Part shown: piece by piece, positions 35,541 through 45,915 of the stretch
Layout of the letters: each line of letters starts with the position of its first letter
How positions within the stretch are numbered: position 1 is the stretch's first letter
Source: Metellina segmentata
Lineage: Eukaryota; Arthropoda; Arachnida; Araneae; Tetragnathidae
Assembly: GCA_947359465.1 (NCBI GenBank)
Contig: OX375876.1
Coordinates: 84,528,359-84,592,358, forward strand
Reading direction: 5' to 3'
DNA: 64,000 bases
The notes under the pieces: model-generated
Database searches by the model: none
What the model saw: the letters and a program-made list of their open reading frames with translations, nothing else
What the model was told of the DNA's origin: nothing
Translations under genes and position numbers: made by a program

Positions 35541-35605
35541 GGGCCGTCACCAATAGAACACTGCGTTGTTCCAGTGTGACGTAAATTCAACTACCCACCT
35601 ACAAT
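35541..35605 (+). repeat. SINE family T, 3' tail directly after the minisatellite
   Basis: GTCACCAATAG, then GTTGTTCCAGTGTGACG, then AATTCAACTACC match the tail of family T copies at 57220 and 60018. The tandem units above thus appear to have grown inside a SINE copy. Confidence 0.6.
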
Positions 35606-38309
35606 ATAAAGTTAATAGTTGTAAATCTCTAGTTAAATCAAATCATTGTTACACTCAGAGGACTACTCAATTATTGCTACTTCAGTTTAGGACTTGAAAC
35701 AAATGAAGATGCTGCCCCGGATTTGAGATGATTTTTTGCGATAAATTAACGACTGTATTTAAAGACATGAAAGACTAGCAAAAGATAGAAAATTTGTTTA
35801 TTTGTTTACATGACGATTCTCTTCACACTCATGGAAATAGAAACTACAGTTTCGGTGACAAGGAAATATGTTTAATATTTTCCCAGGATGAACTACTTTT
35901 TAAGAATATTTTTGATATTCATTCCCTTTAGTTTCTGGCTCTCAGGGTTATTTCCCTCTTTAGCCACACTGTTGGTTACACTGTTATTTGACTGTAGTTG
36001 AATTCATATCTAGTTATATGACATGTGTTTACAAAAATGAAAAAATTTGTATTTAACTTGTCGTTAATTTCTTTTACAGAGATTAGTAATTATCATAGGA
36101 AATTGTAGTATATAAAAGGATCTTTTGAGAATTATACAGTATATCTTAAAACCATTTACATAAATTATACATAACAAAAGTTATAAATTTGTTATTAGAA
36201 TGCCCATATCCCCATATATGCTCTAATCAATTTTCGAACCGTTCAAAAAGTAAGAAATATTACAAAAAATATCCGATACACAGGTAATACACAGGTAATA
36301 ACAACAATAAAACTGCAAATAACCTAGTATATTAATCTTGAAATGGTAATATTTTTAAGAATGCGAATGCTACCAGTTTTAACTTTATAGAGCTAAATGA
36401 AAATAATATTTTTATCATCTTTTCTCAATAATGTAGCATGTTTTTTCTTTTAAAAAGCGGTCTTATTATCCTTTCAAGTAGAAAGAAATGACTGTATAAT
36501 GACCAAATCTTTTAATAAAAACATAAGTGACTTAGCCGAGGTGGAATCTTGAAGGTAAAAGATTCAAAGGAATCCTTTGAAAAGTAAATAGATTTCCACG
36601 AAAATTTGGAAGGTAGCTGATATTGATTTTTAAAAATAAAAATACTGTAAAATTTTGTCAAGATTTTAAAAAATGCGCAACTTTACGTACCTGATATTAA
36701 TTATGTCTTCTTTCAACTTTTTGGTGCTTTTTCGTTTTTATTGAAAATTCTTATTCGTATCTAAAATATACTTGACGTTACTTCTTTCTCTCGTAATAAG
36801 ATATTGAAAATATATGTGGGAGGAACTTCTCTTTAAATAATAACTATTGTAATAATTTCGTGTCTCTCTGCCTTACGTTTCAAAAATATTTTCACTAGAT
36901 CAATTTTCTGTTTCAAGAAAAGAATACATCAGAAATAAAGAGGAAGTAATACATTAAGACACCTTTTCGCTACACGCCTCATGTTAAAATATTATTTTGA
37001 TCAGATTAGGGTGAGTCAATAAGTACACAGGTGTGCAAAATTAAACTTCCAAAAAGTTGTCAAGAGAAGTTTTTTGTGATGTTTTTATATTCACACTCAT
37101 AGACACAGTAAAAAAGGCTTTTGAAATATTTCTAATGCATCATAAAATTACATGTTCGATACATATTCGATGAATAGACATAATACTATTAAAATTATCA
37201 TTTTTACATTGTTCAAATATCAATATCACTGTTGCTTTTTTCGTGCCTAAAAAGGAAACAGGATAAATTGATTAATACATTGAATAAAATTTGTAATTTT
37301 CTCCTTTTTGGGTTTTGTATCTCAATTTGCTTTTAGTGACTCTAAACGTTTGTGTACTATTTCGGGCCCATCTCTGTGAATAATCCAATAGTAATACGCC
37401 ATCATACAAAAATCCCAGTGTCCTTGCTACTTCTTTTCCACTTAATAACTTTAATATTTTAGTAGAACTTTTTGGATTATAATATCCTTGCGGTACAATT
37501 CTAATAGCAGACCGAAGATTAGGATAGAAATGTCACCCTTAGGTACTCTGTTATAGTCGTTTATTTTACAATAGCCAAATGCATGTCTGGCTCGCTGATT
37601 TCCTGCATATATACAGAATCTTGTGCAACGAAAGAATAAGAGCATTAAAAAGTAAAAGAACACGTCGAAAGTTCACTTTTTATTCAAATAAATTTTAATG
37701 CTGCATTGCGGATAATCATTTACTCATCATCCGAAAATAAATTAAATGTCTATAGAAAATTTTTAAAGTAACAATGCTTAGTTAAACAATTTGAATGTTT
37801 ACATCTATCTAAAGTTTTCAATGAAATTATTAATAAATAGAATAAAAGGAATGTTACTATTTCATTTAATAAATAAAATAGGTTTTAAATTGCTCTGTTG
37901 TAATAAAAACTTAAAAGCAGCCGGATGAAAAATTCGTCTCCCTTATTAAAAAGTAACAAAGTTAATATTTTGAACGATTGGTATTGTAAAACATGTTAAA
38001 TTACGATTGGATTCATAAAAATAACCCGGACAGAGCTGTGTCGGGACATGGCCTCTAGGTTTAAGGCGTAGCATATGTCAGTGAGGCCATATGGTGAATG
38101 AGAGTGAAAGAAATTAGTACTGTTTAGACTGTTCTGGATTAGATTGGTTTAATTTCACGCGTCAATTGTTCATCGCACCGCAAATATATCACAATTGATG
38201 CACTCGCTGTTCATGTTGATGGTTATGGCTTATTACTGACTTATATAGGTTGAACTCCCTCATTCGTTTGTAAAACGGTTATGTCATCAGATTTGCTATT
38301 TGCGTCGAA
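35606..38309. other. AT-rich DNA, nothing recognised
   Basis: No gene or element was recognised. A GTGTGCAAAATTAAAC word near 37032 resembles a Tc1-type end, but no inverted partner was found. Confidence 0.5.
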
Positions 38310-38824
38310 ATGAGCGATATAGGTGCTTGTCACACTCGTACCAGGCATTTCTTCACCTTAAAGGTGGGACACCTTATAGTTTCAAGAACTTCCTTCGAGT
38401 CCGTCTGCACTCAGCATCAGATCTTCTTGGATTCCTCATCTCTCGATAATTTCTTCCTGTTGACGTTTTCATTAATATTTCTTGTTTTTATTATGCATAT
38501 AGTTGGACGTTTTGAAATTGTTTTCGATTTCCCATACTTCGAAGTTCGATATCTAAGCAAGTATTAAATATTTAGGCTTTGATTTTTATTTTTATTTATA
38601 AAGCGCAAAGACACGAAACAAATGACTTCAAACGTCGTGCTCACACAAAGGAAGCCGCAGCTAGACTTAATTATGTGTGCGGCGCGATGCCTCAGCATTG
38701 GGGTGCTGTCGCCAAGCTCATTGACGCTCAGCATCGTATTTTGGGTTCTTCTTGGATTCCACATCCCTCAATATTTCTTCCTGTTGACGCTTCTATAATT
38801 TTTCTGGTATTTATAATAAAAACG

Positions 38825-39639
38825 CTCTATAACAAAGACGCCCTCGAACAAAAAAAATCGACACACCAAGAAGGACTTGTCAGATTGCGATACAAATTCG
38901 AAGAACATACATAGAAAACAAACGAATAAAATTTCAGAAAAATTCAATGATTTATTTCAGAATATGATAGTTACAAAGATAGGAGGTCAATAAGGCGTTG
39001 GTCCACCTCTGGCCTGGATGCAAGCTGTCACCTGGGGTGGCATAGACTGATAAGTTCCCGGATGGTGTCCTGAGGAATTTCTTGCGAAATTGTCTCCAAC
39101 TGTCGGGCTAAATGGTCAACATTCCGGGATGGTTTTAATCGCCTTCCCATAACGTCCTAAATGTGCTCTATGAGAGAGAGATCAGGAGACCTCGCTGGCC
39201 AAGGAAATACTGTGAAAGCTTGACGACAATTCATAGCAACACGTGCCGTGTGCGGCCGGGCATTATCTTGTTGAAAAGTAAGTCCGGGGTGTCGCAAAAA
39301 GAACGGTAACACAACCAGTCGTAGAATGTCGTCTACGTACCGCTATGCCTTAAGTGTGCCAGAAATGACTACCAAAAGGGTCAGGCTATCAAGTGAGAGG
39401 GCACCCCAGACCATAACGCTCAATTGTTGCTACGTGTGGTGTGCGATAGTAGGGAAAGGATCCCCACACTGCCCTGGACGTCTCCCGAAACGTATGCGGT
39501 TGTCGTCAGGACACAGTTGGAAACGGAACTCGTCGCTAAAGACTATACGTCCCCAGCCAGCGCCGTTCCAAGTGGATCGAGCCCGGCACCAGTGTAATTC
39601 AGCACCTTCTTGGTGCGTCGATTTTTTTTTGTTATAGAG
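38825..39639 (-). mobile_element. Internally deleted Tc1-family transposon
   Basis: The left end (CTCTATAACAAA, a 13-bp interruption, then AAAAAAATCGACACACCAAG) is the inverted complement of the right end (CTTGGTGCGTCGATTTTTTT then TTGTTATAGAG). The ends enclose only the catalytic half of a Tc1 transposase on the minus strand; the DNA-binding N-terminus has been lost. The element lies inside the second copy of a duplicated block, which serves as an empty-site reference. A clean TA target duplication could not be read because the outer ends have drifted. Confidence 0.8.
38971..39606 (-). pseudogene. Tc1-family transposase catalytic domain with four in-frame stops
   Basis: One minus-strand frame runs through the DDE domain. 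IVFSDEFRFQL holds the first Asp, then comes LSVMVWGALS, then LTFQQDNARPHTARVA with the second Asp, then WPARSPDLSLIEH with the Glu, and the C-terminus ends at a natural-looking stop at 38971. In-frame stops stand at 39430, 39343, 39157 and 39028, with no frameshift between them. About 32 residues separate the second Asp and the Glu, where Tc1 usually has 34, so a short deletion is likely. Decay mainly by point mutation points to moderate age. Confidence 0.88.
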
Positions 39640-39805
39640 TATATTTGGAACATTTTGAAAATTTTGCGAAATTTCCAAACTTTGAAGTCTAATATCTAAA
39701 CAAGTATTAAATATTTTTGTTTTATTTATATTATTATTTATAAACCGCAAAGAGACGTATCAAATGACACCTCAAACGACGTTCTCACACTAAGGAGGCC
39801 GGATA

Positions 39806-41343
39806 TAATTTAAATTACTGTGAGCAGATGTGCGCGCATTTTCGTGGTTCAACTTTGCGCTGCGATTTCATCAGCCTATGACCTCAGCGCAAGAAAAATG
39901 AGCATTTATAACATTCTTTGTTTAATATCATTTTGAACATGATATCGTTCATTTATATAGCATTTATATCTTTCAAGTAATTAAATTTTTTGCACTCACG
40001 CTTTTTTGTGACCCTTCAAAATTAAGCGTGGTACCCCGGTTTCGATAGGGAAGACGTATTCTACGTCAAAACGTGATGGAAATATTTTGGTTGCTTTGAT
40101 GAATTTGCGAAATTGTCGCTTTTCTAACAACATATAATTTTATACAACATTCTTAAATGAGTTTTTAATGGTTTCCAGGGTGAGAACATTATGGAGTCTA
40201 ATACATTTAAACATTCAGGTTATAAATTAAGGTATTTTAATACAGGGATTTTACAGAATACTATACAAATCATATTTAGGTATGGAAAGCAACTATATAA
40301 CAAAGGACTATTTTCAATAAACAATGCTGATGTCATATCAAGTATATGCATTCTTGTGTGCGCTCACTATCATACAAAACTTTCAAAATTAAATTAATTT
40401 CAATGTCATTATCAGTATTAATATTTGAAAGCGAAATATTAATTTAATTTCAGCAAAGGTACAATTTATTCAAAGCTGAAGAGTTGTGGAGATAATTAGG
40501 ACAACGCTTTCCATGTTTATGATTTGTTTCTCTTTTAAAACATGTTTGAAGATGGCTCTCTGTGACTCTAGAGGATAGTTCAAGCATGAACTGGAAACGC
40601 TAGATAATTCATCTTCGTGGGAATGTAGTGAATGAAACTTCCATCCTACTACTTTTAAGCTTCCTGTTCAGTGCTTTCTCTGCTAGGCCCGACTCAAATT
40701 TTATTCTACACAATTTATTCAAATACATAGGCTAGGACTTGCTAGTCCTAGCCTATGTATTTGGTAATACGAGGATCGAGGTATTCAACCAGCTTGTTTT
40801 GTCATTTTAATTTTTCAAGTAATTGATTTATTGTGCATCTAATTATCGTGTACACTTTTATACGTACGCTCATTTTGAAGATTTGCTCACAAATCTTTCA
40901 AAATAATTTAGTATTATGAAGGCATAAATATTTTCAGAATGCTAAACCTTTATTTGAATTGTTTAAATTGAAACTGAATTAGACATAGTGAATATACATC
41001 AACCAAGAAGTTTGATGCATATTCAGCACGCGTTGCATCAACCACCGAAACTGATTGATCAATCCAAGGTACCGTGAAAGTCATGTAGTAAGCTCAGCAC
41101 ATATGTTTCTATGATATTCTGGATTTTGAGTTTTACACAAAAACGACTGCATCTCTTTTGCATTGTTTTGAATTTTCCTTGAAGAAACTAAAGCTTGCAT
41201 CTACTTTCAGGTATGTACTGGTATTTTGGACATTGCCTTTCTAATGGAATAGACAGTTTCATGTTATTTCTTCCTATAGCTCGGGTTTGAGATCGTGCGA
41301 ATATCACATGGTATTGGAAGAAGGTCTGAATCCCAATCGATAA
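39806..41343. other. AT-rich DNA with one near-perfect hairpin
   Basis: Apart from the inverted repeat at 40719-40764, I see no gene, RNA gene or repeat shared with the rest of the window. Confidence 0.5.
40720..40763. repeat. 19-bp perfect inverted repeat, 6-nt spacer
   Basis: CAAATACATAGGCTAGGAC (40720-40738) is followed by TTGCTA and its exact reverse complement (40745-40763); one further T-A pair closes the loop to 4 nt. There is no target duplication or T-tract. It resembles a local inverted duplication from template switching. Confidence 0.9.
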
Positions 41344-41653
41344 CTGATTGGATGAGCTTGATTGAAGACATTAATTTGCACTTCTATTGTCAATCGGTCC
41401 AAGTAGATTCCCAAGTTAACCTGACCTACTTTTCTGAGATCTTACTACAGCTACTCCATCTACATTATCTGACTATTTCATCGATGATTCGGAGAGTACT
41501 GATTGGATGAGCTTGATTGAAGACATTAATTTGTACTTCTATTGTCAATCGGTCCAAGTAGATTCCCAAGTTAACCTGACCTACTTTTCTGAGATCTTAC
41601 TACAGCTACTCCATCTACATTATCTGACTATTTCATCGATGATTCGGAGAGTA
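41344..41653. repeat. 155-bp tandem duplication, one mismatch
   Basis: CTGATTGGATGAGCTTGATT starts at 41344 and again at 41499. The two 155-bp units appear identical except for C/T in TTTG(C/T)ACTTC. The event must be recent, or an assembly artefact. The two similar frames (41295-41510 and 41507-41734) are the same peptide read twice and are not evidence of a gene. Confidence 0.92.
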
Positions 41654-42060
41654 CTCAATCATATTGCTGGCAAAGAAACTGCAATATTAAATAACCCTAA
41701 CATTTCGAAATATTATTTAAATAAGAGTAGATAATGATTCATCCTTGCTGCCCTCGAGTTCTGCTTTCCTTTCCATTTGCTTCTTTCTTGGATTCTTGGT
41801 TGCTTACTTCTGGCTTTTTTACCATCTTCTCACCAGGCTTTCTTTTGTTATTTTTCTCTTCTGCCTCCTTCAAGCGTCACAGTACTTGATCATTTGTAAT
41901 AACTTTACCATATGTGTGAAGTTTTAGTAAATCAGTCTTCCTGCTTCCCAAGAACACGAAAAATGCAATAAAAGGCAATTAAAACGTACTAAATTCGATT
42001 AAATACAAAATTACACGGGACAACATATTAGTTTTACATCCAAATTGAACGAAACTATTG
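41654..42060. other. No recognised feature
   Basis: T/C-rich stretch on the plus strand (41745-41930) that yields a hydrophobic 60-codon frame by composition alone. Confidence 0.45.
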
Positions 42061-42068
42061 GCAAAATT

Positions 42069-42132
42069 GTTTACAATTACCCCGTCCCTTGAAAAACATG
42101 GCGTAATTGTAAACATTCAATTACGCCATGTA
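42069..42132. repeat. Overlapping inverted repeats around GTTTACAATTAC
   Basis: GTTTACAATTAC (42069-42080) pairs with GTAATTGTAAAC (42103-42114). ACATGGCGTAATTG (42096-42109) pairs with CAATTACGCCATGT (42118-42131). The two hairpins compete for the same bases. A direct copy of GTTTACAATTACCCCG lies 352 bp downstream at 42421. The role is unknown; it may mark the ends of a decayed element at about 42069-42436. Confidence 0.6.
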
Positions 42133-42689
42133 GGTACATTAAAGTTCCCAGAAACAAAAGGAAATGATTTTCTGTTCGATAGAAACATAACTGACCGTAG
42201 TAAAGAATTGGAACAACATACCTTTCAATATATTATGGAGGGCAGCAGAAAATGCAGTACACAAAAACTTTAAAACCCAAACTTTTTCAACTAAACATAT
42301 TGCCATCAGCTGTGGTTCAAAGAAATACGGTATCACCATATGGCATCCTCAGGGTTTCCAGCTTTCATATTTCACAACTTTTTAGTTCCTCGAAATCCCA
42401 CGTGGGCGCTTGTATAGCTAGTTTACAATTACCCCGCCTGACCCTACTGAGAAAGAGTTGAAAACAAGGTACTGATGATTTGGCGGTGAATCCTAGTATT
42501 CGAAAGCTTCAATACAAGTTCACGTCCGGAGAAGATAGTTTTTTTTTTTTTTAAATTTTAAATTGAGACTGATGATTCTTTTAGTTTGACTCGGTAAGAA
42601 TCAAAGAGTATCACATGTTTCCTTTGACTCTTTAAAGTTATGCAGTTGTTAATGAAGGGAATTGTAGCTGCTAATGAAGTGAATTGCAG

Positions 42690-43145
42690 TTGTTAATCTA
42701 CCGAGAAGTAAGAAGTTAAAAGTTAATTAAAACAATTTAAGTTTTATTACAAATATTAATACGTTAAATGCATAAATTCTGAAAAATTAAGTCATCATGT
42801 CTCTATTTTCTTTCAAATTCCTTTCCCCTCTTTGAGGTTTTCCTATATTCCTACATATTCCTCCTTCTTACTACCAAGAAGTAAGAAGTTAAAAGTTAGT
42901 AAAAACAATTTAAGGTACATAACTACAAATATACAAATATTTACTACAAATATTAATACGTTAAATACATAAATTCTGAAAAATCAAGTCATCATGTCTC
43001 TACTTTTTTTTCTACAAATTTTTAACTACAAATATACAAATATTTACTACAAATATTAATACGTTAAATATACATAAATTCTGAAAAATTAAGTCATCAT
43101 GTCTCTATTTTTTTCTAATTCCTTTCCCCTCTTTGAGGTTTTCCT
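42690..43145. repeat. Three irregular tandem copies (about 100-200 bp)
   Basis: AATATTAATACGTTAAAT followed by CATAAATTCTGAAAAAT and GTCATCATGTCTCTA occurs three times (about 42754, 42951 and 43056). The block GAAGTAAGAAGTTAAAAGTT occurs twice, and CCTTTCCCCTCTTTGAGG twice. The units differ in length because internal parts were lost or gained. Confidence 0.8.
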
Positions 43146-44900
43146 TATATTCACTATAAATATGTCCCTTTTCACTATAACAATAACTTAAATTAAATTC
43201 TAAATCAGTTAAGTGTTTCGAACACTTAAACTGAAAAATCGATATTTAGAGTTTCTTCTTAAAAGTGGAAAACTAGTAAAATTATTTTCCGTGATTCAGC
43301 AACAAAATAAAACTTTCATTTCACATTTTCACAACTTTTAAGGGATGTGTTGGAACTGTCCTAATTTTTTGAATTATCATTTCCCATAAAAAAAAGTTTA
43401 TATTCATTAGAATTCCTGCATATTGTTTTAAAAATGTCATAAAATCCGGGATCGCTCTTCCGAAGAAAATAATTCAAATATTTCAAGTAACATTCTGTCA
43501 GGTTTGCAAATAACACAATAAAATAATGTGATTACATGGCACCAAACAAATAATAAATATCTTCTTACTGAGATGCACTTTCCAAGACTCATTCTGCTTC
43601 ACACGTTACAAATCAATACAAACGCTTGTTCGAGAATTTGCGAAATATGTTTCGAGCTAAACGAAGCTTCTAACCCTCCGCCCTCTGAATTCCGTATCCC
43701 CTAATGGCTTTACACGTCTTTCTAGAGTGTTATTTTGTTTTCTTGGCAGTCGCTCCGTGTTTGTGTTTGTAATTATACTAACTATCCAGGCTCTTTTATC
43801 GTTAATTTATTGGGAGAATTTTGGCACATCCGGAATATTTCGGGACCATGTTTCTGGAACCTGGCGTGAAATTACCGCAATAAATCGCGCTTTAATTGCT
43901 TTCTGTATACTCCCGTGTTCAATTGTTCTTTTAACGAAAGCTCAGTTTGAACTGTACTGAACATCATGTTCGGTTTCACATACCGTCATCTATATATATT
44001 TCATTAACGTAAGTGGCATAGAAATCTGCATTATTTGCATATTGGCGAATGGCAGCACACAAATGTTAGCGATATAAAATAAACCTGTACTTGTACGGGA
44101 TTCTTTTCCCCGCTTAACTTTATTATGCTTCATTTTTGAACTATGAAAATGCATGATATATTACTAAAGCTACGATAAAGAGCTCTCTGCGCTCTAATGG
44201 AATTCTTTATCAAACGAATTACACACACTAAGAAGGCAGAAGGAAATTTGAAGATATAAATCAACAAGGAAAAGAAAATGTGAAAAAAACGCGAAATATG
44301 TTTAAAAGTAAAAAAATGCCGAATCTTGTACAGTACAAGTGGATGTTAAAAAGCTCATTGTGATAATATGACTGAACTGTACACATTTTACCGTGCACTT
44401 TAAAAGATAAAAAATCAACACTCGTAAGAAGTATACGAATGCTGCCTCATATTTTGTATTCATTGTATTTCACTGGGAGGTATAATATTTACATATTGAT
44501 TCTTACATTAATTACAGATGGATTTGAATAAGACATCAAGTGTGTATAACGGCACTGCTCTCAATAGGCACAAAAAGTTGGCAAACATTATCATAGAACT
44601 ATGCGTGGGTCACGTAGTTTTGATTAAAACGAGAAAAAAAAATTACATTTTATGCTTTTAAACATTTTAGGCAGTATAACACAGAAGTATTGAAATGAAA
44701 AGGACTCCAAATGTTTTACCAGTAAATTAAATATCTATCAGGCGTTTTAACCGTGTTTAAGTCACTCGATACTTTAAAAAATGCCTATCCTCTCCAATAA
44801 TATAAAAATAAATATGTTGTCGACAGGGTGTATTAAAATGTACAAATTAGAAAAAGACAAATAATTTTATTAATAATACTTAATCATTAAATTTACAATA
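43146..44900. other. No recognised gene
   Basis: A 77-codon hydrophobic frame at 43727-43960 starts at TTG and has no family resemblance that I know. The rest is AT-rich DNA. Confidence 0.45.
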
Positions 44901-44902
44901 TA

Positions 44903-45458
44903 CACTACCCTATAATAATGGGACGGAAACCAACGGATTTGCATAAAATCCGACTACTTGTTTGGAGTGTTTTTCGTGGTATGACCTGGGACCTTCCTGG
45001 TCAATTGAACGCTGACGCCTACATGAACATTTTGGACAATCAGGTTCTTCCTACGCTCTGGCAATTTTATGGAATGGACGAATGTTACTTCCAGGACGAA
45101 AACGCCCCGTGTCATGTTGCAGTCTCTGTCAAGCAGTGGTATCAAGATTAATTGTAAAAGTTTTCTCTGGCCTGCTCAAAGTCCCGACCTAAACCCCATA
45201 GGACATTTGTGGAACGAGTTAGAGCGACGCTTACTGACCAGGAAACCACATTCGAAATCTACAGCTGTGCTGGCGACATTCTTGCAGCAGGAATGGACAC
45301 AAATACCCATAGCTGTGTATCAAAACCTTGTTGAAAGTATGCCTAGAAAGGTTGCTAGTGTATTTGCAGTACGTGGGGGACCATCCCTCTATTAAAGAAT
45401 GTATTCTTTCCCTTATACCATCGCATCTTGCTGTCCGGTCCATTGTTGTAGGGTAGTG
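44903..45458 (+). mobile_element. 556-bp Tc1-family element with intact ends and TA target site
   Basis: CACTACCCTATAATAATGG at the left and its inverted counterpart (CCATTGTTGTAGGGTAGTG) at the right form terminal repeats with two mismatches. TA lies directly outside each end (44901-44902 and 45459-45460), the normal target duplication of the Tc1/mariner superfamily. A full element would be about 1.5 kb or longer; here the N-terminal half of the transposase is gone. It could still be moved by an enzyme supplied elsewhere if the end sequences suffice. Boundaries are seen directly. Confidence 0.92.
44918..45395 (+). pseudogene. Tc1-family transposase fragment, frameshifted, Glu-to-Gly at the catalytic site
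   Basis: The first part (44918-45151) encodes NADAYMNILDNQVLPTLWQF and then YFQDENAPCH with the second catalytic Asp. A stop follows WYQD, and the frame resumes one register away with WPAQSPDLNPIGHLWNELER (about 45172-45230) and a normal C-terminus ending in a TAA at 45393. In active Tc1 enzymes the last catalytic residue is the Glu of PIEHLW; here it is Gly (GGA). The first catalytic Asp lies in the deleted part. It cannot encode an active enzyme. Confidence 0.9.
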
Positions 45459-45559
45459 TATGTCAAAATCTAATTATTCTTCAGATACCCAGTAGTCCTA
45501 GTTAATAGACTTCAAAACTAAGAAACAAATGTATGAAGTTTGTCTGAATGAACCTTGTT

Positions 45560-45915
45560 AGTAGGGGCCGCGGAAGCACGGTTGGTATCAGATTGGCAAC
45601 GGATTAGTAACGGATGCGGATTGCGTAGTTGGTGGCGGATTAGTAACCGCAGGGTTGCGAATTCGAAATTCTGTCCAACCAGAGACCGTCGTATACGTGG
45701 GGGGTCTAGTTCAAATATTTGGCGTGACCTGAAATGTCCCCATGTTGTATGGTATGGAGGTTTAGAGAGTAGAGTGCCAGCTCATGCTGTAATCTCGTCA
45801 GTTGACCATGGTTCAAAATTACGAGGTGTTGTCCTCTGTTCTTTCCCTTTAAGATTGAATCAAGACCGGTGCTAATAATCCGTTGTGTTGCCCCCCCCCC
45901 CCCAGTGCGAAGTTA
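45560..45915 (+). repeat. SINE-like repeat, family T, longest copy
   Basis: The head contains GTAACCGCAGGGTTGCGAATTCG, whose GGTTGCGAATTCG part resembles a polymerase III B box. The body has GGTTTAGAGAGTAGAGTGCC and GACCATGGTTCAAAATTACG. The tail has TGTGTTG, thirteen C (45891-45903) and AGTGCGAAGTTAA, where other copies read GTTGCTCCAGTG. A 106-codon frame at 45555-45875 crosses it and is an artefact. The head also holds GGATTAGTAAC words in tandem. Confidence 0.72.

Larger units (their letters stand above)
38412..39805 (+). repeat. Duplicated block (317-bp unit), second copy split by a Tc1 element
   Basis: CAGCATC...CTTCTTGGATTCC...TTTCTTCCTGTTGAC occurs at 38412 and again at 38729. The rest of the first unit (TATCTAAGCAAGTATTAAAT, then CGCAAAGACACG, then CAAATGAC and CTCACAC) recurs only after 39680. 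The second unit is therefore interrupted between about 38825 and 39640, and the interrupting DNA is the Tc1 copy listed below. The function of the unit is unknown; frames of 85 and 111 codons across it show no domain. Confidence 0.75.

Noticed and set aside
37025..37050. GTGTGCAAAATTAAAC as a Tc1-type end
   Set aside because: No inverted partner and no transposase residues were found nearby.
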